Positions 23,812 through 34,003 of a stretch of DNA of 64,000 nucleotides are shown here, piece after piece. Source of the DNA: Ornithodoros turicata (lineage: Eukaryota; Arthropoda; Arachnida; Ixodida; Argasidae); contig NC_088202.1 in assembly GCF_037126465.1 (NCBI RefSeq), positions 83,990,160-84,054,159 of the forward strand, written 5' to 3'. A model generated the notes under the pieces. The model was not told the origin of the DNA and did no database searches. It saw only the letters and a list, made by a program, of their open reading frames with translations. The stretch's first letter is position 1. Every line of letters begins with the position of its first letter. Position numbers and translations under genes: made by a program.

Positions 23812-25180
23812 CAGGGTGTTTGTTTTTATCTCCAACAAATTTTCATAAAAAGGGAGTTACTTATACTTTTGTCATTGAATTATTCGACGCGGCTGCTATC
23901 GTTTATCGAAAGACAGAAACAAAAATAAATAAAAAAGAGAGGGTGGTCTGCCTGCCTAGGCGGGCGGCACGCGTTGACCTACTACTATGAAACCGTATTT
24001 TTTCTCAATTTGGGCAATAATTCACAGAGATATTTTAATCAACTTTTTAATTATTGACTTTAGGGAGCACATTGCAATTGCGATATTAAAGCGTGATGTG
24101 CATATGATACGCTCAGTAATCACAGCGTGCGCTACGAAACTAAGAATTTGACCGCTGTCGTCTACTGTAAACCGCAAGTGGTCGGCAGCAGAGCGTCAGC
24201 GACTTTGATATCTCCGCCTTCACTTAATGTCACAGAAAAGCGTCATACGCGATGTAGGGAAGCCTTATCGCGGTATGTGTCAGGACCCTTCATGTGTTCG
24301 GAGTCACTCCCGGTGTCACTCCTCTCATTCTGCTGGACACGGCTCTCACCCCTCCCCGGTATACGATAAGCGCTGATATGTAGCGGTGATGCACAAAGCT
24401 TGACTGCCGCTGTTCCAAGTCCTTCCGCGACAACCTCAAGTCTCGCCTGACCAGCCTAGGGTATTCCATCTCTCTCGCAACACTACTTGGCACACGGAGC
24501 AGTGGTAAAACCGCTGCTCTTCTCCACTACCTGCGTGATACTGGTCTCCTCAGCAGCCTGTGACATCGTGTGTGGGACGGCGGAAGACCTCTGACACCCC
24601 AGCGCCTTACTTTTAGCTACCGCAGGACCACGCACTAACGAATCATTTAATAAGGAATAGCAAGCCGTCCATTCTTGATGACCTTTCCTATGCATATAAA
24701 TAGATCCCCCCCCCAAAAAAAATCTCCTTGCAAGCAAAAAATAAAAGAAGAAAACAAAGATCGTAAAACATACCGCGAAAAGGGTTTGCCTGAGTTGCGT
24801 GTGGCATCTTTCTGTGACGTTAAGTGAGGGCGGAGATATCGACGTCACTGTCGCTGCTTTGCCGATTACTTGTTGTTCACAGCAGACGACGGAAATAAAA
24901 TACTTAGGTCTGTAGCACGCGCTGTGGTTACTTTTATGCTTCATCACTGGTTCGAGCGCATCATATGGACATCAGGCTCTAATATCGCAATCGCAATGTG
25001 CTCCCTAAAGTCAATAATTAAAAAGTTCATTAAAATAGCTCTGTTAATTAGTCCCGTGATTGAGAAAAATACGGTTTCTTAGTAGCAGCCCCGTCGACTA
25101 CTCCAATGACAAAAGTAAAAGCGTCCTACGGCTGCTGCCCTTTTTATGAAACGTCGTTGCAGATAAAAAGAAACACCCTG
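23812..25180. mobile_element. Foldback-like element, ~470-bp inverted arms, CAGGGTGTTT ends
   Basis: It begins CAGGGTGTTTGTTTTTATCT and ends AAAAAGAAACACCCTG, with TA on both sides (23810-23811 and 25181-25182). Left arm 23812-24282 and right arm 24768-25180 are inverted copies: CATAAAAAGGG, CAATTGCGATATTA, GGAGCACATTGC, CTCCGCC..CACTTAA and CGCGGTATGT pair in order. The centre is occupied by an I-like LINE 3' end (24283-24725). The left arm also carries a likely retroposon tail near 23890-23965. It is non-coding and probably a Tc1/mariner-type MITE. Confidence 0.75.
24283..24725 (+). pseudogene. I-like LINE 3' end inserted in the foldback loop
   Basis: A stretch ending SKSFRDNLKSRLTSLG, SLATLLG and ALLHYLRDTGLLSSL before a stop at about 24563 matches the polyprotein C-termini elsewhere in the window. 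The 3' part has GGAATAGCAAGCCGTCC, TGACCTTTCC and a tract of nine or more C, placing it in the C-tailed group. Confidence 0.75.
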
Positions 25181-25757
25181 TATAGAACAAGAGTGGCTGC
25201 TTGACGAACTTTGCATGTTTGTGCTTTCAACAGTTGCATTCTTTTCAAATTAAAGTTTATTCTTTTTATTATTGTAGGTGCAGAATAATCCCGTGTCTAT
25301 GCGGAATTTAGGGCAAGAGTGATTGCCTGACGAACTTTGGACGTTTACGGTTTCGACAATTGCATACTTCTGGCTACAAACTGAATAGTGCGCACCTAAA
25401 AAATAAGAACAATAAACAATAATGTGAAAATGATGCAATTGTCGAAAGTGCAAATGTGGAAGGTAAGTCAGGTGGAAGGTAAGCCACTCTTGCCCGAAAT
25501 ATCGCAAATACGCCTGTACAAAATAAGAATCAACTATAATTTGAAACTAATGCAATTGTCAAAAGTACAAACGTACGAAGTTCATCAGGCAGTCACTCTT
25601 GTCCCAAGTACCGCATATACGAGGGCAGTTCAAGTCAAACCGGGACTTTCTGTCTCCTGAGTCTACAAATGGCTCGCCCTACTCTTTTTCGTCATTTTCA
25701 CACGCGACAGGCCTCCGCGTTCACCACGTGGTGGTCCAAAGTTTGTGCAAAACAGAA

Positions 25758-25910
25758 CCCAAGCAGCACAATGTACTGAAAGTCGAGTGCAATAGGGGTG
25801 GACGGTATGTGTCTTATCAATGTTCTTTAGTTTCACGAGTGTGTTCAAGGCCTTCCACCTACCCGACCACCCCTATTGCACTCGACTTTCAGTACATTGT
25901 GCTGCCTTTG
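25758..25910. mobile_element. 153-bp hairpin MITE inside mariner copy 1
   Basis: The left arm starts CCCAAGCAGCACAATGTACT and the right arm ends with the complement. The inner 39 bp of each arm match perfectly, with a spacer of about 65 bp. Mariner copy 2 lacks it, so the empty site is known. The duplication is AA (insert 25758-25910) or GAA (insert 25758-25909). It has no coding content. Confidence 0.85.
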
Positions 25911-25929
25911 AAGACACCTGCTGGACAAG

Positions 25930-26982
25930 ATGGGCGACAACGAGGTGAGCGCGCACATCGAACAGCGAATTGTCATGAACTTTCTCGTGAACGAAGGCGT
26001 AAAGTCATCTGAAATTCACAAAAGGCTTCAGGCTCAGTATGGCAACGATACACTTAGCCGCAGCAAAACGTTTGAGTGGTGCAAACGGTTCTGAGACGGC
26101 CGTACATCAGTGCAGGACGATCCCGGCCCTGGCGGCTCAGAGCCCAGTGTCAGAGTTCCTGAGAACATCCAACTTGTGGAGCGCCTCAAGGACCGACGGA
26201 TGACATGTCTCGAACTGGCTCGAAAGATGGACATTTCTGTGGGGACGTTGAACACTATCATTCATGAACACCTCCAGTTTCGGAATGTTAGTGCCCGTTG
26301 GGTCCCGAGGCAGCTCTCCGTGTTTGACCGGCAGAGAAGACTGGAAATCTCCCAAGAGCTAAGGTACCGTTTCGACACTGAAGGACAGCCGTTCCTTGAT
26401 CGGATCATCACGTGGGCGCACCATTTCCCTCCTGAGTCTAAACGCGCATCAAAACAGTGGAAGCATCTGGGCTCGCCAGCTCCCAAGACGTTCCAAAGCA
26501 CCCCGTCTGCGGGTAAGGTCATGGCCACGGTTTTCTGGGACAAGGCTGGCGTTGTTCATGTTGATTTTCTGCCCAGTGGTACCACCATCAATAGTGCATA
26601 TTACTGACATGTTCTCAGGGATGTGCATAAGGCGCTGAAGCAAAAGCGGCCGGGTCTAATCACCAAAGAAGTCCTCCTCCTACAGGACAATGCACGCCCG
26701 CATACCGCGCATCTCACGACACACACCTTGCAGGAACTTGGCTGGGAGTTGCTGCCACATCCCCCTTACAGTCCAGTCATCGCCCCCAGCGATTACCAAC
26801 ACTTTGGACCACTGAAGGCGTTCCTTGAGGGTCGCCACTTCAGCTGCGACGACGAGGTCAAGAATGCGATCCGATCATAGCTGCTACGCGCCGGTAAGGA
26901 TTTGTTCGCTGCTGGCATCCAAGCCCTCGTGAAACGCTGGGACAAGTGCATTAGTGCAGCTGGAGATTACGTTGAAAAATAA
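25930..26982 (+). pseudogene. mariner transposase pseudogene, copy 1
   Basis: A 351-codon frame from ATG 25930 to TAA 26980-26982, close to the usual ~345-residue mariner length and in frame throughout. It is interrupted by TGA 26092-26094, TGA 26605-26607 and TAG 26878-26880. The N-terminal helix-turn-helix region (NEVSAHIEQRIVMNFLVNEG..SEIHKRLQAQYG) and the second and third catalytic Asp (LLQDNARPHT; APSDY, spacing D34D) are readable. The first catalytic block (ITCDETWVHH in copy 2) is reduced to ITWAHH by a 12-bp in-frame deletion between two ACGTG repeats, so the first Asp is gone. The product would cut DNA at its inverted ends; this copy cannot. Confidence 0.9.
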
Positions 26983-27294
26983 AACTAATTTCTCGCCTGC
27001 AAGTTCATTTTACTTTTGTGAAAAATAAAAAGTCCCGGTTTGACATGAACACCCCTCGTATATGCGTGTTTCATCCCCACCTACAACCTAAAAAGAATAA
27101 CCTATAATTTGATAATGCAATTTTCGAAAGCATAAAGGTACAAAGGTCGTCAGGTATTCACTCTTGCCCTACACGTGTTTATTTCGCACTTACAAAATGA
27201 AATGGATCACCTATAATTTGAAAAGAACGCAATTGTCGAAAGCACAAACATGCAAAGTTCGAAAAACAGGCTACTCTTTCCCTATCCCTTAACG

Positions 27295-27537
27295 AGCTGG
27301 ACTCCCGCCCCCTTTCTCTCACAAAATTGCTTGGTCCCTGGCCACATCGAGCCCATCAACGCTCTGCCCTCAAAGCTATCTGCACCTTTCTAGATACCAT
27401 AGGACTTCGATCCTTATTGTGAAGGGGATAATTATTTAATTCCCCGCATGACCACCAGCAATGGGGTAGAGTATAGCCCATGGCGATGAAACTCCCCATC
27501 CATCATCTCACAATAAAGTTGTTGTTGTTGTTGCCCT
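27295..27537 (+). pseudogene. I-like LINE 3' end, TTG-tailed group
   Basis: Encodes a C-terminal piece LSLTKLLGPWP..LKAICTFLDTIGLRSLL. The 3' untranslated part follows, with AGCAATGGGGTAGAGTATAG, GATGAAACTCCCC and ACAATAAAGTTGTTGTTGTT. The same blocks are at 33332-33395, 41448-41625 (minus) and 47408-47590. Confidence 0.8.
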
Positions 27538-27659
27538 ATATACCGCATTATACCATGTTTAGATAGTTTGAAAAGAATGCAGTTGTCGAAAGCACAAACA
27601 TGCAAAGTTCGTCAAGCGGCCACTCTGGCCCTTAATAGCGCATATAAGGGTGTTTACTC

Positions 27660-28070
27660 ACCGTTCATTTTTCTGCAGTTCACGCGGAATACGAGAGGCT
27701 CGCGCCTATCGTCGTCGCGTGGAGCGTACAGCCAACTACCATCTCATCACGCTGAAGCTGGACGGGTCCAGAAGGCATTCAACAGACGCCTATGTATGTT
27801 GGTGCGTGACCGCTGACGGAGCTTCGCTGCATCTTTGTCACCCCGTACACCGATGTCCCGTATTTGGACCGTGCTCATGGGGTTTTCTGCCCCAGGTGTT
27901 CAGTAGCACGCCATTCCTATCATTGTCACTAGCTTCCGGGCGCTCAGTTCTGCATATCGCTGAGGAGTCTTGCGCTCGCCTCACCACGCTCTCGGCCTCT
28001 GCACTGTCTTCTGCCCGTGATATCCCTATCGTTCTGGACTCAGCTTCAGACCCTGCCTTGGACCTATACT
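27660..28070 (+). pseudogene. I-like LINE internal fragment (between endonuclease and RT)
   Basis: A broken reading with HAEYERLAPIVV and, later, FSSTPFLSLSLASGRSVLHI..EESCARLTTLSASA..IPIVLDS. It lines up with the region before RT in the copy at 29720-31573 (EYERLRAIRR; EYCARLTTASVS; IPVVLESS). Several frameshifts are present. It lies between opposite-facing minisatellite units. Confidence 0.65.
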
Positions 28071-28329
28071 GCATGTTTATGTTTTCGATAATTGCATTAT
28101 TTTAAAATTTTAGGTGTTTTTCATTTTATTTGGTAGGTGCGGTCTAAACCTGCGTATATACGCTATATATGGCAAGAGTGGCTTCATTTACGAACTTTGC
28201 ATGTTTGTGGGTTCGACAATTGCATTCTTTTCAAATTATAGGTGATCCATTTCATTTTGTAAGTGCGGAATAAACACGCGAAGGGCAAGAGTGGGTGCCT
28301 GACGACCTTCGTAGGATGTTGCAAATACC

Positions 28330-29715
28330 CAACAGGCATAGAGGTTTTCGCAGGACAGGACTACTGAAGCGCCGGATGAAGGAATGGTGGATGAAAGTCA
28401 GAGACTGGGTCTATGGGAACTCTTTAAGGCCTTGTACAGCGATTTTTCATCGCCACTGGGGTAGCGCCCAGCCTGCTAGCTGGCATCAGCCCCATCTCAT
28501 CATCATTTCCTTATGTATGTGTGTGTGTGTTATCTCCACGCTGCACAAGGGCGGCAAAATCGTTCTTCCACTATTTCGTACACGTCCCCCTCCCTGGTTG
28601 GAATGTGAAAGAGAAGAGCAACGGAAACGAACCACGTTCCAAGGGCTACTGAAAAGGTCGCCGTTCACTCCAATTTCGCGTGGCATTATGTTCTCACTCG
28701 GATTATACGGGACGTGGTACAAGTTTTGCATTCACACAACCATGCTAAGTTGTGTCGTCATTTGATTGTATATCACCCATTGCATATTTACGCCTATTGA
28801 TTTTTGTACATTTTATACATTTATTGACGTACTCAGCAATAATTATTAGTCATCCTATGTCCCAGTTGTTTGTTAGCCGGTCACCAATTTCGAGGGCGCC
28901 CCAGGCAAACTGCAAATGCGACGCGCCCACCGTGGCTCTATCCTGTTAATGAGCGAATGAGCATGGGAAGCCCGAGGCGCCAATCCGCCCTTTTTAGAGT
29001 TCTGTTCCGTTCGAGGCTACTCACCTTACAAACCAGACGGCTGTTATTTCGCTTGGCTGCTTGAGTGTCCTGCCGTGATGTCACAGAAGCGTCAGTTTTT
29101 ATGTTCGCGCATTTGATTTTATGCGTTAGTATTACCTGTCCTCCCGTAAAAAGGGAATTATAGGTTCACATCCATGTAAATGGTGTAACTGTAGCTGTCT
29201 TTTAGCAGGTGTCGATGGTCAACAATACTGGCTAAGCATAAATGACTGTCAGCAGCATCCATTATGTAGCTGTAACATGTAGCAGAAATAGTCGCTTCAT
29301 TTCACAAGTTAGAACATCTAGTTAGTATACATGTTACGGGCGCAGCGCGCCTCCCCATGGCATAGTCGCATCATTACGTGCATGTGCATGTAGGTCATCT
29401 TAAGCATTAAATGTATTGAGTGGCAAAATCTCGCTCCTCAGTATAGTTCGAATAAATAAGTATAGTGGGAGCGTCTGACTTCAAACACCTCTCCCGCGAG
29501 ACCCTTTCGGTAGAGATCAACATATTTCTAGAGTTACGCATATTTTGTTGTGAGAGCCGGCAGTGGACTCGCAGGGAACAACAACGCTCACGTCACGTTT
29601 CCATACCAAAAGAGAGAGCTGAGAAGGGAATGAGTGACCATGAGTGAGCAAACAGAGACATGAGGCGACCAGTAGCGAAAGAGTGACATTCCACAAGCAG
29701 GCCACAGGCAGCCGG
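28330..29715. other. Unassigned; LINE-like 3' tail suspected at 28400-28510
   Basis: 28425-28510 contains CACTGGGGTAGCGCCCAGCC and CCCATCTCATCATCATTTCC, reminiscent of the TTG-group 3' untranslated part. It is followed by a short (TG)n run at 28517-28530. The rest is AT-rich and unrecognised. Confidence 0.35.
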
Positions 29716-29719
29716 CAGA

Positions 29720-31573
29720 CGAGTGTACGTCAGCTGCACAATCCGTTTGGCCTCTATGGACGTTATTGTTCTGTTTCTATACCTGCCGCCGGCGTCAGCC
29801 TTCAACACAGAGAGCCTCGAAGACATACTTCACTCTCTTCCTCCTCCCTACATGCTCTGCGGGGACTTTAATGCCCACAACGTTATTTGGGGATGTACGC
29901 GCTCTGATGCGAGGGGCCAGCAGTTAGCGTCTCTCGCGCGTTTGGATCTGTGCCTCCTCAACGATGGGTCCCCAACATTTATTCAGGCAATGCGCCTGTC
30001 TTCGTGCTTGGACCTTACTGCAGTGTCTTCATCTACAGCGCGGCGCTTCTTGTGGCAAGCTGGTGTTGAACTCCTTGGAAGCTCTCCGCTTACACGCTGC
30101 ATCAAGAGCTCGGACTGGAACACGCCTGTCGGTCCACCCTAGGGTCGACCTTCAGAGACCACCAGCTGGAGCATACGACTTCTTCCTCCTTTGCGGAAGT
30201 CGTAGAAGATGCGATGACTCGCTCCACAACGGTGCGCCGTGCCCCCATCGCATTCTCAGCTATTGATGCAGAGTATGAAAGGTTGCGTGCTATTCGTCGT
30301 CGGGATGAACGGAAAGCTCGTCGTTCTGGTCTCCCGTGTCACATCGGTGAAGTGCGACGCATTCAGAAGGCCATACAGAGACACATCGCCAGAAACCGTT
30401 GGCGGCGTTTGCAAGCTCTTTGTCTCCGCGGATGCCACTTTCCCGAATATGGAGCATACACAGGACACTCTTCACACCTGTTGCTCAACGGCGCCCTTTT
30501 CAAGCGTTCGCGCTAGCAACCGCAAGTTCGGAAATCGACGTTGCAAACGAATATTGTGCTCGTCTAACGACAGCTTCGGTGTCACAAAGATCGCCAGCTT
30601 GTACCATACCGGTCGTCCTGGAATCCTCACAGGAGCAATCTCTGGATGTTCCGTTCACCTTCGTGGAGTTAGAGGCTGCCGTAAGCAAATCACCCCCTAA
30701 CACCTCTCCCTGGCCTGACTGTATTACGTACACGGCGCTCCAAAATCTACCCCCCCTCCCCCTTCCATGGCCGACACGCCCTCCTCAGGCTCTAGAACGA
30801 TTGCTGGCGGGATGGTGTTTTCCCAGCAGAATGGAAGAATGCGATGATAGTGCCGCTCCTGAAGCCAGGCAAGTCTCCACACGCCATTGATGTCTTCTGC
30901 CCAATCGCCCTCACCAGCTGTGTGTTCCATAATCTTCCCGGTCGGGAAGATTATGGAAGGGATGGTATCCGTACGACTGAAGTGGTACTTTGAGAGCACC
31001 CGATTCTTTCCTGAGGCCATGGCTGGCTTCCGGCAAGCGCAGTCTGCAATTGACGATGTCATAGATCTCGTCTCCTCTATCCAGCAAGCAATATCTGATG
31101 GGCTCCAAACGGCCGCTGTCTTCCTCGATGTGGCGAAAGCATACGACAGTGTTATCCACAATGTCCTTGTTGCATCGCTTCATGAAGCTGGTGTGGGCGG
31201 CTGTACCCTTGGCTGGTTACAAGCCTTCCTCTCCGACAGGTATCTGTTCGTACGCGCAGCAGAGGGTGACAGTGCCCACTACTCTGTGCATCGTGGAGTT
31301 GTACAGGGAAGCGTCCTCAGTCCGCTCCTGTTTAATGTCATCCTGGCACAGCTCCCTTCTCTTCTTCCCAAGCATACCCATATCACGATCTATGCTGATG
31401 ACATTTGCATATGGACCTGTGCAGCACGCCGTGATGCCATCCAGCGTCGTCTGCAACATGCCTTAGACCTTATTGTGGCGTATCTTGATGACCGTGGGTT
31501 GTCTGTCTCGCCGGCTAAGACAGAAGCTATGTCATTCACGCGCCGCTCCTTCACCAAATACCCCCTACTGCTA
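29720..31573 (+). pseudogene. I-like LINE: endonuclease and reverse transcriptase region
   Basis: Best-preserved RT in the window. The APE-type endonuclease piece (29735-30120) has LYLPPASAFN, MLCGDFNAHNVIWG and LLNDGSPTF. A linker follows (30210-30890) with frameshifts. The RT (30887-31573) has FLDVAKAYDSV (first catalytic Asp), HRGVVQGSVLSPLLFN (the usual PQGS is VQGS) and TIYADDICIW (YADD intact), then LSVSPAKTEAMSFTRR. It stops at YPLL where a CACTCT-ended MITE begins, so RNase H is missing. In life such a protein nicks DNA and copies its RNA at the nick. Confidence 0.85.
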
Positions 31574-31686
31574 CACTCTAAGAAAAAAAGGAGTACTTTT
31601 ACTCCTTTCGGGGACTAAATGCATTGCCACAAAAAATAGTCCCTTTCGGGAGTAAATGCACGGGAGTAAATGAATGTCAAAGAGTG
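31574..31686. mobile_element. 113-bp MITE with CACTCT ends
   Basis: Starts CACTCTAAGAAAAAAAGGAG and ends TGTCAAAGAGTG, with GGAGTA/TACTCC and GGGAGTAAATGCA blocks in inverted arrangement. It lies exactly at the truncation point of the LINE. No target duplication was found. Confidence 0.6.
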
Positions 31687-32388
31687 GAGACTGCATTTCA
31701 CTCGCTGTTGTAAGATTCCCAGGTACATAATTCGTGTGCATGCATGAAAATACTTTGAAGCAAACCGTCAACCGTGATATATCGAGTGATATAAAATCTT
31801 GCGCCATACATAGGGCACAATTTGCGAAGAAAGATGCGCTAACTGTTTCTTACTCTCTGTGGCTGGAGAATTTCTACGTTGTCTGAGATGAACGAGGAGC
31901 ATAACGACGATATAGTTTCAGAATCGACCGGGACGGATGAGACAGTCCCTGTAAAAGTAACGCGCGCATTCTAGCAGCTAGCAGCCACCAGTCGTCCTTA
32001 TGTGTGCGACTTCACCAGTTTCACTGTAGATAAGTGGTGAGCACGCACTTTGTAGGCTTGTTGCTATTATATATTTTTATCTATCCTGACCATACGTCCT
32101 TTGCTATTCGTTTTAGGAAACACTGAAAACAGCTGGTTACCAAAGGCGATGAAGCAGATTTTAGTTTTTCAACATTCAAGGGCTGGTACACAAAGCCCAC
32201 ACGAATGGTGAATGTATTTTTCTTTCCTAGTGACCGTCTGAGCTTTGCCATACGACTCTGCAATGGGACTCAGTAAGAGTTTTCAGTGAAACGTTAACGT
32301 TCTTAACGTATAAACGTCGACTTGCTATTCGATTGGTAAACAACAACGAGAAAATGTTTTGCAGAAACCACTCCGCTGTTTCTCTACG
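31687..32388. other. Unassigned; short repeat at 31881-31960
   Basis: 31881-31960 matches 52085-52160 over about 75 bp (GATGAACGAGGAG, TCAGAATCGACCGGGACGG against TCGGAATCGACCGCGACGG, AGTCCCT.TAA). It is probably a terminus of an unidentified dispersed repeat. No gene is seen. Confidence 0.4.
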
Positions 32389-32937
32389 CTATGCGAAGCA
32401 TCGTGTATGAAGACTCCCTTCGTCACGTACAAGAAGGGGACAGATTTTGTTAGGATGCCAGATAGCCACATCGCAACTCACGATGCAGCCCACTATGAAT
32501 ACATGGACGCAATTGCACCGGCACCACCGATGCGATGCCCTTGAACGTCTTTGCATTATTGCCGGCCTTGTTACCGTCGTAGGTGGGTAGAAATCCAGCG
32601 AACCGGTAGAGATGTAGGAAGGGAGTTGCCTCAGGACAGAAGCCGCCGATATTTCGAACAGAGACTGTTCTTCTTCTTGGGAGAAGAACAGAAGAAGAAC
32701 AGTCTCTGTTCGAAATATCGGCGGCTTCTGTCCTGAGGCGACTCCCTTCCTACTTGTTACCGTCGTGTTTGGGTTGAGGATACGAGTTTCTCTCATGCGC
32801 CAGAACGGTACATCGAAGCGACCCACAAACTTGGTCTTGCCCCGTCGCCGTGCGCCGTTTCCGGCTGAAGAACTCCTCTTCTGTGGGTGGTGGCCGCTTG
32901 CGAGGCCCCATCTCATCTGCCACAACGAGTGCCCCAA
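32389..32937 (-). pseudogene. Unknown ORF interrupted by a hairpin insertion
   Basis: The minus strand reads through 182 codons. Outside the inserted hairpin the frame has basic segments such as GARRRGKTKFVGRFDVPFWR and a Cys-rich stretch RWCRCNCVHVFIVGCIVSC. No family is recognised. The 172-bp insert plus a 14-bp repeat (186 bp, a multiple of three) keeps the frame open, so openness is not proof of function. Removing the insert would join VTVT-like residues to RPAIMQRR. It may be a repeat rather than a gene. Confidence 0.25.
32567..32766. repeat. 63-bp near-perfect hairpin between 14-bp direct repeats
   Basis: Arms 32614-32676 and 32691-32753 are complementary at 62 of 63 positions, with a 14-nt loop. 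CTTGTTACCGTCGT occurs at 32567-32580 and again at 32753-32766, framing a 172-bp insert that starts AGGTGGGTAGAAATCCAGCG. The direct repeat looks like a target duplication or a template-switch footprint. Confidence 0.9.
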
Positions 32938-33125
32938 GATCTAGTTTTAATAAACGGTTTACGACGCAATCATTGACGTTAGCGCCACTGCTGCAAAACT
33001 TAGAAATCGGTCTTGCATTGGTCTGGGTGCCAATGTGAACGAGTGCGTACTACTGCTCCGTGTACGCGCGGCGCGGGTATAGCTCCTTGCAAACACGAAC
33101 GAAGCGCTGACTAACACTTCTTGCC

Positions 33126-33205
33126 AGTACTAGAGTGGCAGTAGTAGTAATGGTAGTAGTTGTAGAGTAGTAGCTGTAGTAGTAGTAGAGTTCGTTTAGT
33201 AGACA
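33126..33205. repeat. Imperfect (TAG)n triplet repeat
   Basis: A stretch of GTAGTAGTAG-type triplets with scattered substitutions. Confidence 0.8.
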
Positions 33206-33331
33206 AACGAAGTTTGTCTACGTCACGTCCCGTTTCTGCGCTGTTTTTTCGTGTCAGTATGTACCAACTCTCCCGCACCGTTGCTTTGACTCAGTTAATA
33301 TACAGGATATATAGAATAAGATGTTCAAAAA

Positions 33332-33395
33332 ACAATGGGCTAGGGTATCGCCCCTGATGATGAAACTCCCCGATCATCGTCATGAATTAGAGCTG
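33332..33395 (+). mobile_element. I-like LINE 3' untranslated fragment, TTG group
   Basis: CAATGGGCTAGGGTATCGCC, GATGATGAAACTCCCCGATC and AGAGCTGTTGT match the order of blocks in the other TTG-group 3' ends. Nothing coding is attached. Confidence 0.55.
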
Positions 33396-34003
33396 TTGTA
33401 TGTTGGAAAAACGGCACTTTACGGATTGTCTTTCCGAGTTTACAGTCACGCCACGGTTTTTGCAATGCACCTGCCACGTACGAGAGTATAATGGACACAA
33501 TATTACGTGGTCTAAGATGGAATATATGTCTTTGTGTTACCTGGATGATACCATCGTTTATGCACCAAGCTTCAACCTCACCCGACTTCCCACTGTCCTT
33601 GAACGCACTGCGGGTGTTGGGATGCAACTCAGCCACTTGAAGTGTCTCTTAGAGCACCGACAATTTATGGTTTTGAGACACTTGTTTTGGAAGAAGTAAT
33701 TTCTACAGGCCCCGAGAAGTTGAAGCAGTTACGGCATTCCAGACTCCTAAGAGAGCCAAAGCTTCCTCGTTCTGTGTTCTTAATCAGTGTGGAGCTCTGT
33801 TGGAGCGAAGGATCAACATGTCAGAGAATGGGTAATGTGGTTAGGTGCGATTTGAGGCAGTGAAAAGAGGCTTCAGCTTCTGCTGACCACCGAGAATCCG
33901 TATCCTTGGTGAGCAGTGATGTTAGATGATTTCACGAAGTTGCTTGCGCCCTCGAGTGAGCTGCGCAAGGCACTGGTGGTACCTTGAGGGGCGAAGCAGC
34001 GTC

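Larger units (their letters stand above)
25618..27060 (+). mobile_element. mariner element, copy 1 (defective)
   Basis: Inverted ends CGAGGGCAGTTCAAGTCAAA and its near complement at the right, flanked by TA (25618-25619, 27059-27060). It encloses a transposase pseudogene (25930-26982) and a 153-bp hairpin MITE inserted in the 5' leader. It sits inside the 115-bp minisatellite array. Confidence 0.9.
23670..28320. repeat. ~115-bp minisatellite units in both orientations
   Basis: A unit with GACGAACTTTGCATGTTTG, CTTTCGACAATTGCATTC, GGTGATTCATTTTATTTTG and AACACGCGTATATGCG recurs. Plus-orientation copies lie at 23670-23811, 25183-25380 and 28075-28320; minus-orientation copies at 25400-25617, 27061-27290 and 27540-27655. 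The pieces are separated by the foldback-like element, the mariner and two I-like LINE fragments, all of which evidently landed in this array. Confidence 0.75.
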
